This document shows, one piece after another, positions 54,636-64,000 of a DNA stretch of 64,000 bases. The position numbers and the translations under genes are program-made. A model generated the notes under the pieces. It saw only the letters and a list, made by a program, of their open reading frames with translations, did no database searches and was not told where the DNA came from. The stretch's first letter is position 1, and the number at the start of each line of letters is the position of its first letter. The stretch is from Ochromonas danica (lineage: Eukaryota; Sar; Chrysophyceae; Chromulinales; Chromulinaceae), in assembly GCA_015146655.1 (NCBI GenBank), contig VKHL01000015.1, positions 237,064 to 301,063 of the forward strand, written 5' to 3'.

Positions 54636-55595
54636 ATGGCGAAGATAGTTCGTGTTGCAGCCATTCAAATGGCCTGCTCTACATCTTCTCAAGAGAACAT
54701 TGCCAAAGCGGAGGCAATGGTTCGCCAAGCCGCACAGCAGGGAGCGCAAATCATTCTCTTGCAGGAGCTCTTCGAGCAGCACTACTTCTGCCAGGAGCAG
54801 GCCAGCCAGTACTTCGACTGGGCGCATGAAGACGTCCCTCAAGACTCTTTCCTGCAGCATTTCGCTTCTCTTGCCAAGCAGCTGAGCGTTGTCCTGCCCA
54901 TCAGCTTCTTCGAGCGCGACAACAACGTCTATTACAACTCTGTGGTCGTCTTCGATGCCGACGGCAGCAAGCTGGGCAAGTATCGCAAGAGTCACATCCC
55001 TGACGGCCCCGGCTACCAGGAGAAGTTCTACTTCACTCCTGGAGACACCGGCTTCAAAGTCTTCCAAACCCAATACGCTCGCATTGGACTGGGCATCTGC
55101 TGGGACCAATGGTTCCCAGAGACTGCTCGCTCTTTGGTCTTGCAAGGAGCAGAGCTGCTGTTCTACCCCACAGCCATTGGATCAGAGCCAGAGAATCCTG
55201 GCTATGACTCGTCTGCTCACTGGCAACGCACGATGATTGGACACGCTTGTGCTAACATGACTCCTGTGATCGCATCGAACCGCATTGGCTGCGAGAGGTT
55301 CAGTCGGTCTGAGATCACCTTCTATGGTAAGTCTATCCTGCTCCATCACGAACACATGTGAAGACTAAGCTGCCGAGCTGTTATTATTATTCCATTAGGC
55401 AGCAGCTTTATTTGTAACGAGACTGGAGAAAAGGTCGCAGAGGCTACAAGAGATCAAGAGACTGTGCTAGTGGCTAGCTTCGACTTGACCAAAGTTGCCA
55501 GCAATCGCGCTGCTTGGGGTTTGTTCCGCGACCGCCGCCCAGATCTATACCACCCCATCATCACCAAAAATGGCCATACAATACAGCCTAAGTAA
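54636..55595 (+). CDS. aguB: N-carbamoylputrescine amidase
   Basis: The enzyme splits N-carbamoylputrescine into putrescine, CO2 and ammonia in polyamine synthesis from arginine. Two exons (54636-55326, 55399-55595) give 295 aa, the normal length. The nitrilase-superfamily triad is visible: Glu in ILLQELFEQHYF, Lys in KYRKSHIPDGPGYQEK, Cys in GLGICWDQWFPE. The family-specific start RVAAIQMACS and the end AAWGLFRDRRPDLYHPI are present. The last exon follows a 72-bp intron. A 31-bp piece of it recurs in inverted orientation downstream. Confidence 0.94.
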
Positions 55596-55706
55596 TAGTC
55601 TATAAAGCATTAAAAAACAGTCTGGTCTAAAACTCTCAATTAGAAAAGTGAAGTGGTAGTAATTGCAGAGGCAACGCCTTAACGCTGCCTTCAAGCGCAA
55701 GCTCCT

Positions 55707-55790
55707 TTAATTTAAAAGTCCTTGTTTCATAGCCAATGACACCAGCTGGTGGTATAGATCTGGGCGGCGGTCGCGGAATATACCCTGAAT
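55707..55790 (-). pseudogene. Inverted fragment of the amidase last exon
   Basis: Positions 55748-55778 are the exact reverse complement of 55524-55554 (31 bp), which code the RDRRPDLYH part of the amidase. On the minus strand the fragment continues RDRRPDLYHQLVSLAM, diverging at once from the parent. It looks like a remnant of an inverted duplicate or of a repair-template switch. Confidence 0.65.
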
Positions 55791-56178
55791 ATACCCGACA
55801 GCATTTACCTTGCTAACAGTACAGTAGAGTATGTGGCAAAACCCGACAAACGCTTTGTAAGATAATGTAAATGTCCGAAGTTGAATCAAAGGAAATTTCT
55901 CGCTATTCTTTTGAATCAATAGTGCGTATGTTTATGGTACTATAGATCTGTAACTATAAATGTTTCTTGTTTGCAGCAGCTTAACAGTACAAGCTAATCT
56001 CACTGCCCAGCTAATAGTCTAGGGAGAGAACTAAACAGTCTGACCAGCAAGAAGCAGATCAACCAAACAACTGCATTGCGTAATGCTCTACACTAACTGC
56101 AAACCTCACTGTGCATCAACTAGAAACACATACCAAACCTACTACACAACTAGTGCTTTCCCTTTGGAGACAGAGAGT

Positions 56179-56194
56179 GGTGTTGATAAACACC
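56179..56194 (-). terminator. Histone 3' stem-loop of H2B
   Basis: On the minus strand GGTGTT-TATC-AACACC: a 6-bp stem with a UAUC tetraloop, about 100 nt after the stop codon. Same layout as behind the other histone genes here. Confidence 0.85.
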
Positions 56195-56293
56195 GTTTGT
56201 TGATTGATTTGATTTTGCTTCGGTGAGAAGAAGGGCGGCTGGGCTCAGTCTAGCCTACCCACCCTCTCCACCTCTTGCCTTGCTTCTCATGAT

Positions 56294-56656
56294 TTAGGCA
56301 GAAGAAGTGAACTTGGTCACAGCCTTGGTGCCCTCAGAGACGGCGTGCTTGGCGAGCTCACCAGGAAGGAGCAGGCGCACAGCAGTCTGGATCTCTCGGG
56401 AGGAGAGGGTGGACTTCTTGTTGTAGCGAGACAAGCGAGAAGACTCCAGAGCAATACGCTCGAAGATATCGTTGATGAAGGAGTTCAAGATGGACATGCC
56501 GCGCTTGGAGATGCCAGTGTTGGGGTGGACCTGCTTGAGGACCTTGTAGATGTAGGAAGCATAAGACTCAGTGCGCTTCACGTTCTTCTTGCCACCCGCC
56601 TTCTTGGGGGTCTTGACGGCTTTCTTGCCAACAGAGGGAGCAGGAGTCTTGGCCAT
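56294..56656 (-). CDS. Histone H2B
   Basis: Single exon, 120 aa. The histone-fold core is standard: [60 protein letters not shown], and the tail [15 protein letters not shown] with the Lys site used for ubiquitination in other eukaryotes. The N-tail ([20 protein letters not shown]) is short and basic. It is transcribed divergently from H2A, 315 bp away. Confidence 0.97.
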   Translation of the reverse strand: MAKTPAPSVGKKAVKTPKKAGGKKNVKRTESYASYIYKVLKQVHPNTGISKRGMSILNSFINDIFERIALESSRLSRYNKKSTLSSREIQTAVRLLLPGELAKHAVSEGTKAVTKFTSSA

Positions 56657-56971
56657 TTTCTTGGAGTTGTTGTTGTCTGGGGAGGGACGCTAGTCGAAGT
56701 GTTGAAATTCGATTGTGTTCCTCCTTGCAGCCAGCAGCCCAGCCCACTTTTGAAAACCGCGTGTCTGCATGGCTTAGTTTTCAGTTCTTTCAGCCCTCCA
56801 AGCCACGCGCCACACACCTTAACTTCCCTCTTCCCGCGCAAAGCTTCAGTTTGCAGCTCTTCTTGTGGGTGGTCTGCCTCTCTCCGCTTTGGCAGGCAAG
56901 ACCCAGCAGTCATTTCAAAATCCCTCCGAGTCGTCTGCTCGATCTCTTTGAATTCTCGAAAGAAAGAAGAA

Positions 56972-56990
56972 ATGTCCTCCAAGAAGGCTG

Positions 56991-57024
<34 letters not shown>

Positions 57025-57487
57025 CGCTCCTGCTCCCGGTGCTGGAAAGGGAGGCAAGGGTGGCCGTGGCAAGACTGACGGCAAGAAGGCCCAGACTCAG
57101 TCCTCCAAGGCTGGCCTGCAGTTCCCTGTGGGCAGAATCAGCCGCTACCTGAAGAAGGGCAAGTACGCCACTCGTGTGGGTGCTGGTGCTCCTGTGTATC
57201 TGGCCTCTGTGCTGGAGTATCTGACTGCTGAGGTACTGGAGCTGGCTGGCAATGCAGCCCGTGACAACAAGAAGAACCGCATCATTCCTCGCCACATTCA
57301 GTTGGCCGTGCGCAACGACGAGGAGTTGAACAAGCTCTTTGGCGGTGTGACCATTGCTCAGGGTGGTGTTCTGCCTAACATCCACTCCGTGCTCATCCCC
57401 AAGTCTTCCTCCACCCCCAAGGAGGGCAAGGAGTCCACTCCCAAGAAGAAGGCTCCCAAGGAGGAGAAGAAGTCTCAGGACTTCTAA
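56972..57487 (+). CDS. Histone H2A of H2A.X type with an Ala-rich N-terminal extension
   Basis: Single exon, 171 aa, longer than a canonical H2A (~130). I start at the ATG at 56972 ([17 protein letters not shown]), since earlier in-frame codons belong to the divergent promoter. The tail is Ala-rich, then [17 protein letters not shown] leads into the fold: [40 protein letters not shown], and the acidic-patch region [16 protein letters not shown]. The C-terminus ends KKSQDF, a match to the SQ-[DE]-hydrophobic motif phosphorylated at DNA breaks. The C-terminal tail is also extended and Lys-rich. Confidence 0.96.
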
Positions 57488-57540
57488 ATCTGAGAGGAGT
57501 TAGCTAAGGGTCAACCAACCCAAGAAGCAAACAATGAAAC

Positions 57541-58120
57541 CAAAACAATACAAACGGTGTTTATTAACACCACTCTGTTGATTGAGGACAGTTTGGCAGC
57601 AAGTTAGCTGTTATGAGGTGATAGAGGTGTGAATGGCCAGATAGTGTGGATGTGAGCTGTTCAGCATGGTTGATGCAGTGTAATGTAGTAATAGATAGGT
57701 GTAGGAAGGATCTTAGCATGCTTAGCAACTAGACTACAGTGGCAATAATTCTAGTTAATGCAGTAAATGCTAGACAGTAGCCTAGGGAAAGAGCTGATCA
57801 GAGCCTCACTGCCTTCACCTCCATCTCCTATTAGAGAGCAAATTGTAGCGAAAGCAATAGTCTTGTCCAGCAATCACACCTCGCCTCAGCTCCAGTGACC
57901 ACTTTTGCCCTTCCTCGTGCAGGAGAAGAGCTTTCACAGCAGACTCCTCGCTTCTTACAGAATCCAAATACACCTCCCTTAGCCTAGCATGATTCTTCGC
58001 CGCTAACACAGTCTTGCATCCTGCACCAGAAATCTTCAAATTCTCCAATTGCTTGCACACCTCAATCATCGTGCTAATCATCTCATCGCTAAACCTGCAC
58101 TGTAGTCCAACATCAACAAA
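57541..58120. repeat. 580-bp direct repeat, unit 1
   Basis: Matches 61141-61720 at a constant offset of 3600 bp with one difference seen (AATA versus AAAA near the start). It starts just before the H2A stem-loop and ends inside the LRR/F-box-like gene. Confidence 0.93.
57556..57571 (+). terminator. Histone 3' stem-loop of H2A
   Basis: GGTGTT-TATT-AACACC, 68 nt after the stop codon. Confidence 0.85.
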
Positions 58121-59530
58121 GTCGTAAATCCAAAGTATCTTCAAGCCAAGACCATGCTGGCATATTGCTTCTAAGCTGCAGTCACTGAATGCATGGCAAC
58201 TAGCATCCACACACAAATCCTGCAGACGCGGAAACTCCTTCAACACATCCAATAAGACAGCCTCAGACATAATGCCTTCCACATTCACCAGATGGCGAGA
58301 CAGCTTGGACTTCACAAGACTCCATGTATGATGCTTGGTGACCAGATCGTCGCAGAAGGATGTGTTGGATGTGAGCAGAGAGTATTGCCTTGTCTCCACG
58401 ATGTGTCCCAAACACTCCAGCCAATCTTCCACAACTTCCTCTTCCATCACACCATCACCACCGCCATGACCAAAACATACTATGCGCTTCACATCATCTA
58501 TCTCGATAAAGACACAATCATAGGCCATCATAACAGAGAAAGTCTTCAGAGCAGGACATAGCTGGAAGAGTTCCGCTGTCTTTCTCATTTGATGTCTTTC
58601 CCTGGGGACAGAGGTCACTAACTCTAAAGTCCTTAGTTTACGACACGCTCTTCCAATGGATGTCAATACTTCATCTGTGACGACAAGGTTAACACATAGT
58701 TTATTAAGCACTCTGAGCTGCCTATCGACCTCCAGAGACTCCAAGCTTGACCCAGAGGATGCAAGATAGTCCAACAGCAGATCGATGGAGAAGGATTTAA
58801 CAACCAAGGACAACCTTCTCAGGGGTAGCTTATTGTCAAGGAGAAAGACCAAAACATCGTCGATAGGCAATCGGCTTTTGGATCGCTCACCATAGACGAC
58901 CAGCTCTTTCAAGGTAGCACAGTGCTTGGAGAGAAGGCGAATAGCAGCGGCGGTAGAGAAGAAGAAGCCTAGCCTGGTCAAGCTGTTGCTCTTCAATTCA
59001 TCACTCAAGGCTAAAAGCACCAAGTTGTCTACTTCTTGGCATGTTTTGTGGTTGTGTTGAGGTGCAGTGATCTCCACGGCCACGAGATGGCAGCACTGCC
59101 TCAGAAAGAGACGAATGTTCTTATTCCACACTGCCAGTATGTCCGAGGTTAACAAGACATCGCTGCCTATGTAGTTGTCTATTGTAATAGAGCGAAGGGC
59201 GGGGCAATATCTGTCAGCATTCAGTCCCTCCAGAAGATCGGCCAAGACAGTCAATTTCACGGGGAAACCCTCCACCAGAAACACTTCGCGACTACCCAGC
59301 CATGCATACAACTTCGACAACTCAGCACTGGAAAGCTCTTTCATTGCTCTTGTCATTCTAAGATGAGACAAGGAAGACAGGAAAGCCGGTCTGTCACCAT
59401 CCCCGACGCAGGCAATGTCCAAGTCTAACAGATTCCGCCAAGTCAACCACTCCGAGTAAAGACAGTGAAGAACGTCTCGATCCAACATCCATAACAGTGA
59501 CATGGTACACTTCCTCTTTGTCGTCATCAC
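57815..59530 (-). CDS. F-box/LRR-like protein of unknown function
   Basis: Single exon, 571 aa. The N-terminal stretch DVLHCLYSEWLTWRNLLDLD resembles the F-box-like start of LRR proteins expanded in some heterokonts. Irregular leucine-rich units follow (CPALRSITIDNYIG, LTRLGFFFSTAAAIRLLSKH, LKTFSVMMAYD, FPRLQDLCVDAS, GLKILWIYDFV). The start may be at residue 1 or at the Met of MSLLWMLDRD. If the F-box is real it would bind SKP1 in an SCF ubiquitin ligase. The 3' end of the gene (about 88 codons plus flank) is duplicated at 61141-61720, and a decayed piece sits at about 59776-59915. Confidence 0.7.
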   Translation of the reverse strand: MMTTKRKCTMSLLWMLDRDVLHCLYSEWLTWRNLLDLDIACVGDGDRPAFLSSLSHLRMTRAMKELSSAELSKLYAWLGSREVFLVEGFPVKLTVLADLLEGLNADRYCPALRSITIDNYIGSDVLLTSDILAVWNKNIRLFLRQCCHLVAVEITAPQHNHKTCQEVDNLVLLALSDELKSNSLTRLGFFFSTAAAIRLLSKHCATLKELVVYGERSKSRLPIDDVLVFLLDNKLPLRRLSLVVKSFSIDLLLDYLASSGSSLESLEVDRQLRVLNKLCVNLVVTDEVLTSIGRACRKLRTLELVTSVPRERHQMRKTAELFQLCPALKTFSVMMAYDCVFIEIDDVKRIVCFGHGGGDGVMEEEVVEDWLECLGHIVETRQYSLLTSNTSFCDDLVTKHHTWSLVKSKLSRHLVNVEGIMSEAVLLDVLKEFPRLQDLCVDASCHAFSDCSLEAICQHGLGLKILWIYDFVDVGLQCRFSDEMISTMIEVCKQLENLKISGAGCKTVLAAKNHARLREVYLDSVRSEESAVKALLLHEEGQKWSLELRRGVIAGQDYCFRYNLLSNRRWR

Positions 59531-60117
59531 AGCTCTCTTGTCTCTACAAGAGCTTCAGATACAAATGACAAGGTGCCACCCCACAAAATCATGTTTTCTG
59601 TGTTATAACTCAAAAACTCAATTCTCCTCAAATCCAAAAAAAGTGATTTTTAGGTGGTGGGGTAGTAATATTGATAAAGTATAGTGTTGTCATGCTAGAT
59701 TAATGCACCGCAATCTAGGTAACAAAATAATTATTCATCAACAACACGGTACACAGAAGGTAGCACTCAAATTGTACCACCGCCATGACCAAAACATACC
59801 TATGCTTCACATCATCTATCTAGATATAGACAGCAGCACAGGCCATCATAACCTCTGCCAACGGATGTCAATACTTCATCTGGGACGACAAGGCTAACAC
59901 ATACTTAGTTAAGCACCCTTCCCTTCAACTCCACCAGTTAGGTGGTCAAACAACCACCACTACAAACCTGCCCATCACCAAACCAATCGCTAACTTCCCC
60001 TTTGCTCAGAGTGGTGTTCATAAACACCGTTTTGAGATATCTTTTCTTTCTTTCACTCCATTCATTTCAACACACTTTCCCAGGGCCTGTCAACCAACCC
60101 ATCCGCTACCCACACAT
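59531..60117. other. H3 downstream region with a decayed LRR-gene fragment
   Basis: Includes the H3 stem-loop and, at about 59776-59915, two blocks recognisably related to 58455-58540 and 58647-58705 of the LRR gene, with the part between them missing. From 59576 on it belongs to the left arm of the histone inverted repeat. Confidence 0.7.
60013..60028 (-). terminator. Histone 3' stem-loop of H3 copy 1
   Basis: On the minus strand GGTGTT-TATG-AACACC, about 90 nt after the stop codon. Confidence 0.85.
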
Positions 60118-60546
<429 letters not shown>

Positions 60547-60744
60547 TCAGAGTTTGTTTCGAATTTGGATGCACTGCTCCACTGACAGTCTGCCCGCCTG
60601 AGTGGCTGCTGTATGGTTTTCAGTTTCCAGCTCTTTCCCCCTCTCTCGCCACCAGCAAAGTCGACTTCTGCTCTCTGTCACCTGCTGCTGGCTGGACTGC
60701 CCACAATTCAAACAACTTGTTGACTTCGTCGTCACAGTGATTGA

Positions 60745-61062
<318 letters not shown>

Positions 61063-61155
61063 AGCAGCAATCTGTCTTGCTGGCAGACTAGATTCAATGC
61101 TAGTTTGCTTGTCGAATTGGCAGACAGTATAAGAATGAAACAAAACAAAACAAAC

Positions 61156-61171
61156 GGTGTTTATTAACACC
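61156..61171 (+). terminator. Histone 3' stem-loop of H4 copy 1
   Basis: GGTGTT-TATT-AACACC, 93 nt after the stop codon; same loop as H2A but different from H4 copy 2 (TATG). Confidence 0.85.
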
Positions 61172-61414
61172 ACTCTGTTGATTGAGGACAGTTTGGCAGC
61201 AAGTTAGCTGTTATGAGGTGATAGAGGTGTGAATGGCCAGATAGTGTGGATGTGAGCTGTTCAGCATGGTTGATGCAGTGTAATGTAGTAATAGATAGGT
61301 GTAGGAAGGATCTTAGCATGCTTAGCAACTAGACTACAGTGGCAATAATTCTAGTTAATGCAGTAAATGCTAGACAGTAGCCTAGGGAAAGAGCTGATCA
61401 GAGCCTCACTGCCT

Positions 61415-61720
61415 TCACCTCCATCTCCTATTAGAGAGCAAATTGTAGCGAAAGCAATAGTCTTGTCCAGCAATCACACCTCGCCTCAGCTCCAGTGACC
61501 ACTTTTGCCCTTCCTCGTGCAGGAGAAGAGCTTTCACAGCAGACTCCTCGCTTCTTACAGAATCCAAATACACCTCCCTTAGCCTAGCATGATTCTTCGC
61601 CGCTAACACAGTCTTGCATCCTGCACCAGAAATCTTCAAATTCTCCAATTGCTTGCACACCTCAATCATCGTGCTAATCATCTCATCGCTAAACCTGCAC
61701 TGTAGTCCAACATCAACAAA
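61415..61720 (-). pseudogene. Truncated copy of the F-box/LRR-like gene (3' end only)
   Basis: Codes the last ~101 residues of the protein at 57815-59530 with the same stop codon. The 5' part is missing: homology ends at 61720, where an unrelated AT-rich sequence begins. No promoter or start of its own is evident. Confidence 0.85.
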
Positions 61721-62402
61721 AATTAGGTTACAAAAATTAGGTGATTGTTGAGATGGATTCCAGCTGTAAATGTAATACTACTTCCAACTACTTTTAGTTG
61801 GCACCGACCTTTTCTTTGTAGTAACTCCAAATTTTCTAGTTTTCACTACATGGCTTGAAAGGCAATCTTGGAGAAGGTTTAATTTAGCATTAAAGATAAG
61901 CACCAACTAAAAGTAGCCGGAGGTAGTATGTGAGTTAGACAAGATAAACAACCAACAATCAATTGTCTACTACACCTCACTAACAACAATAACGGAATGA
62001 GGCGCGAGAAATTACTAAGGTCATTCAGTACATCCTGCAGAATCGCTTTGTCAAGGGTACAGAAGGTCTCACGAGGATCGCGATCTCACAGACGCTTCCA
62101 TCCCCATGCACACAACACAGATGGCCTCAATGTGACCAAGCTCAAGCAGTACAAGGATGATGCCCGGGAGAAAGTGTTCCAAGGTTAGGGAAATGAGGAC
62201 GAGGAGGAAGTAGAAGAGGGGGAGGAGGAAACTCGACGTAGACTACATGAAGACCATGCTAACAAATAGAGGTTAAACACACGCAACAAACAACATCAAA
62301 CCTTTGCAAAACAGCCAACCCCACTAACACTACTGTCTATCTATTCTATACAATACTGTACTATCCTAAGCAGTGTTAGCAGTACTTCCTCATCATGCTG
62401 TA
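61721..62402. other. Unique centre of the histone inverted repeat, with a possible coding relic
   Basis: Not part of either repeat. It contains an open stretch at 61997-62188 (RREKLLRSFSTSCRIALSRV through KQYKDDAREKVFQG). An in-frame TAG is followed by a further Glu-rich open stretch to about 62270. It may be a decayed gene of unknown family or a chance frame. Two similar strings CAACTAAAAGTAG/CTACTTTTAGTTG at about 61785-61800 and 61902-61918 form a loose inverted repeat. Confidence 0.45.
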
Positions 62403-62404
62403 GT

Positions 62405-62420
62405 GGTGTTCATAAACACC
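62405..62420 (-). terminator. Histone 3' stem-loop of H4 copy 2
   Basis: On the minus strand GGTGTT-TATG-AACACC, 93 nt after the stop codon. Confidence 0.85.
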
Positions 62421-62513
62421 GTTTGTTTTGTTTTGTTTCATTCTTATACTGTCTGCCAATTCGACAAGCAAACTAGCATTGAATCTAGTCTGCCAGCAAG
62501 ACAGATTGCTGCT

Positions 62514-62831
<318 letters not shown>

Positions 62832-63029
62832 TCAATCACTGTGACGACGAAGTCAACAAGTTGTTTGAATTGTGGGCAGTCCAGCCAGCAGCAGGTGACA
62901 GAGAGCAGAAGTCGACTTTGCTGGTGGCGAGAGAGGGGGAAAGAGCTGGAAACTGAAAACCATACAGCAGCCACTCAGGCGGGCAGACTGTCAGTGGAGC
63001 AGTGCATCCAAATTCGAAACAAACTCTGA

Positions 63030-63458
<429 letters not shown>

Positions 63459-63547
63459 ATGTGTGGGTAGCGGATGGGTTGGTTGACAGGCCCTGGGAAA
63501 GTGTGTTGAAATGAATGGAGTGAAAGAAAGAAAAGATATCTCAAAAC

Positions 63548-63563
63548 GGTGTTTATGAACACC
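63548..63563 (+). terminator. Histone 3' stem-loop of H3 copy 2
   Basis: GGTGTT-TATG-AACACC, about 90 nt after the stop codon, followed by a purine-rich stretch (GAGCAAAGGGGAAG) about 8 nt downstream, the place where a U7-binding element would be in animals. Confidence 0.85.
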
Positions 63564-64000
63564 ACTCTGAGCAAAGGGGAAGTTAGCGATTGGTTTGGTG
63601 ATGGGCAGGTTTGTAGTGGTGGTTGTTTGACCACCTAACTGGTGGAGTTGAAGGGAAGGGTGCTTAACTAAGTATGTGTTAGCCTTGTCGTCCCAGATGA
63701 AGTATTGACATCCGTTGGCAGAGGTTATGATGGCCTGTGCTGCTGTCTATATCTAGATAGATGATGTGAAGCATAGGTATGTTTTGGTCATGGCGGTGGT
63801 ACAATTTGAGTGCTACCTTCTGTGTACCGTGTTGTTGATGAATAATTATTTTGTTACCTAGATTGCGGTGCATTAATCTAGCATGACAACACTATACTTT
63901 ATCAATATTACTACCCCACCACCTAAAAATCACTTTTTTTGGATTTGAGGAGAATTGAGTTTTTGAGTTATAACACAGAAAACATGATTTTGTGGGGTGG

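Larger units (their letters stand above)
55596..56293. other. Intergenic between amidase and H2B, with an inverted echo of the amidase gene
   Basis: Contains the inverted fragment at 55748-55778 and the H2B 3' stem-loop at 56179-56194. The rest is AT-rich without a recognisable gene. Confidence 0.6.
61141..61720. repeat. 580-bp direct repeat, unit 2
   Basis: Copy of 57541-58120. Its first ~30 bp coincide with the H4 stem-loop, so the switch point lies in the histone 3' signal. Confidence 0.93.

Noticed and set aside
59703-59897. 64-aa frame behind H3, repeated at 63679-63873
   Set aside because: It runs through the decayed LRR-gene fragment in antisense; duplicated only as part of the inverted repeat.

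Overview
This window is nuclear DNA of a compact, intron-bearing eukaryote. It has about 27 protein genes, most of them one to eight exons with short GT-AG introns, plus one tRNA gene. Two signs point to a heterokont (stramenopile) protist, possibly a chrysophyte-like ochrophyte. One is a secreted protein that combines long Pro-Ser-Gln-Pro repeats with WG/RCC1-like repeats. The other is flagellar-type genes (DRC3, ARL3, a multi-EF-hand calcyphosin-like protein). The assignment is an inference from gene content, not a proof.

Layout. 1-1123: the 5' part of a minus-strand gene with a probable SnoaL/NTF2-like fold. 1557-5770: UPF2 (nonsense-mediated decay). 6182-10498: a 1280-aa protein with three tandem calcyphosin-like EF-hand modules. 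10666-13057: a large inverted repeat carrying two identical small heat-shock protein genes, head to head around a promoter with heat-shock elements. 13224-16683: DBR1 (lariat debranching), ARL3, a serine tRNA with an intron, and an Mpo1-like membrane protein. 17688-23170: a GT34 glycosyltransferase, a fold-back repeat, a secreted glycoside hydrolase, a secretory-pathway DnaJ with a GC-AG intron, and a coiled-coil protein. 23258-30705: a 2438-aa protein of unknown function. 30842-43689: a DUF819 membrane protein, a bacterial-type inosine-guanosine kinase, DRC3, a sulfotransferase, a cyanophycinase-like peptidase, a peptide deformylase with a secretory leader, an APC-type transporter and a GT61-like glycosyltransferase. 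44037-55595: the Pro-Ser-Gln/WG protein, a glycerophosphodiesterase, a short-chain dehydrogenase, COP9 signalosome subunit 7, a ParA-type ATPase and N-carbamoylputrescine amidase. 56179-64000: a core histone cluster.

The histone cluster holds a divergent H2B/H2A pair and two inverted copies of a divergent H3/H4 pair. These copies lie in inverted arms of at least 1.6 kb that run off the right edge. A 580-bp segment containing the 3' end of an LRR/F-box-like gene is copied between H2A and the first H4, and a more decayed piece of the same gene lies behind each H3. All six histone genes are followed by the same stem-loop, a variant of the metazoan histone mRNA 3' signal.

The most unusual items are the Gsk-like kinase, which matches the E. 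coli enzyme end to end; the plasmid-type ParA gene with a spliceosomal intron; the two near-palindromic duplications; the histone tail and 3'-end variants; and the strand-composition switch inside the Pro-Ser-Gln/WG gene. I saw no retroviral, LTR or virus-like element and no CRISPR array. Exon boundaries were placed by hand from splice consensus and reading frame; they need transcript support.
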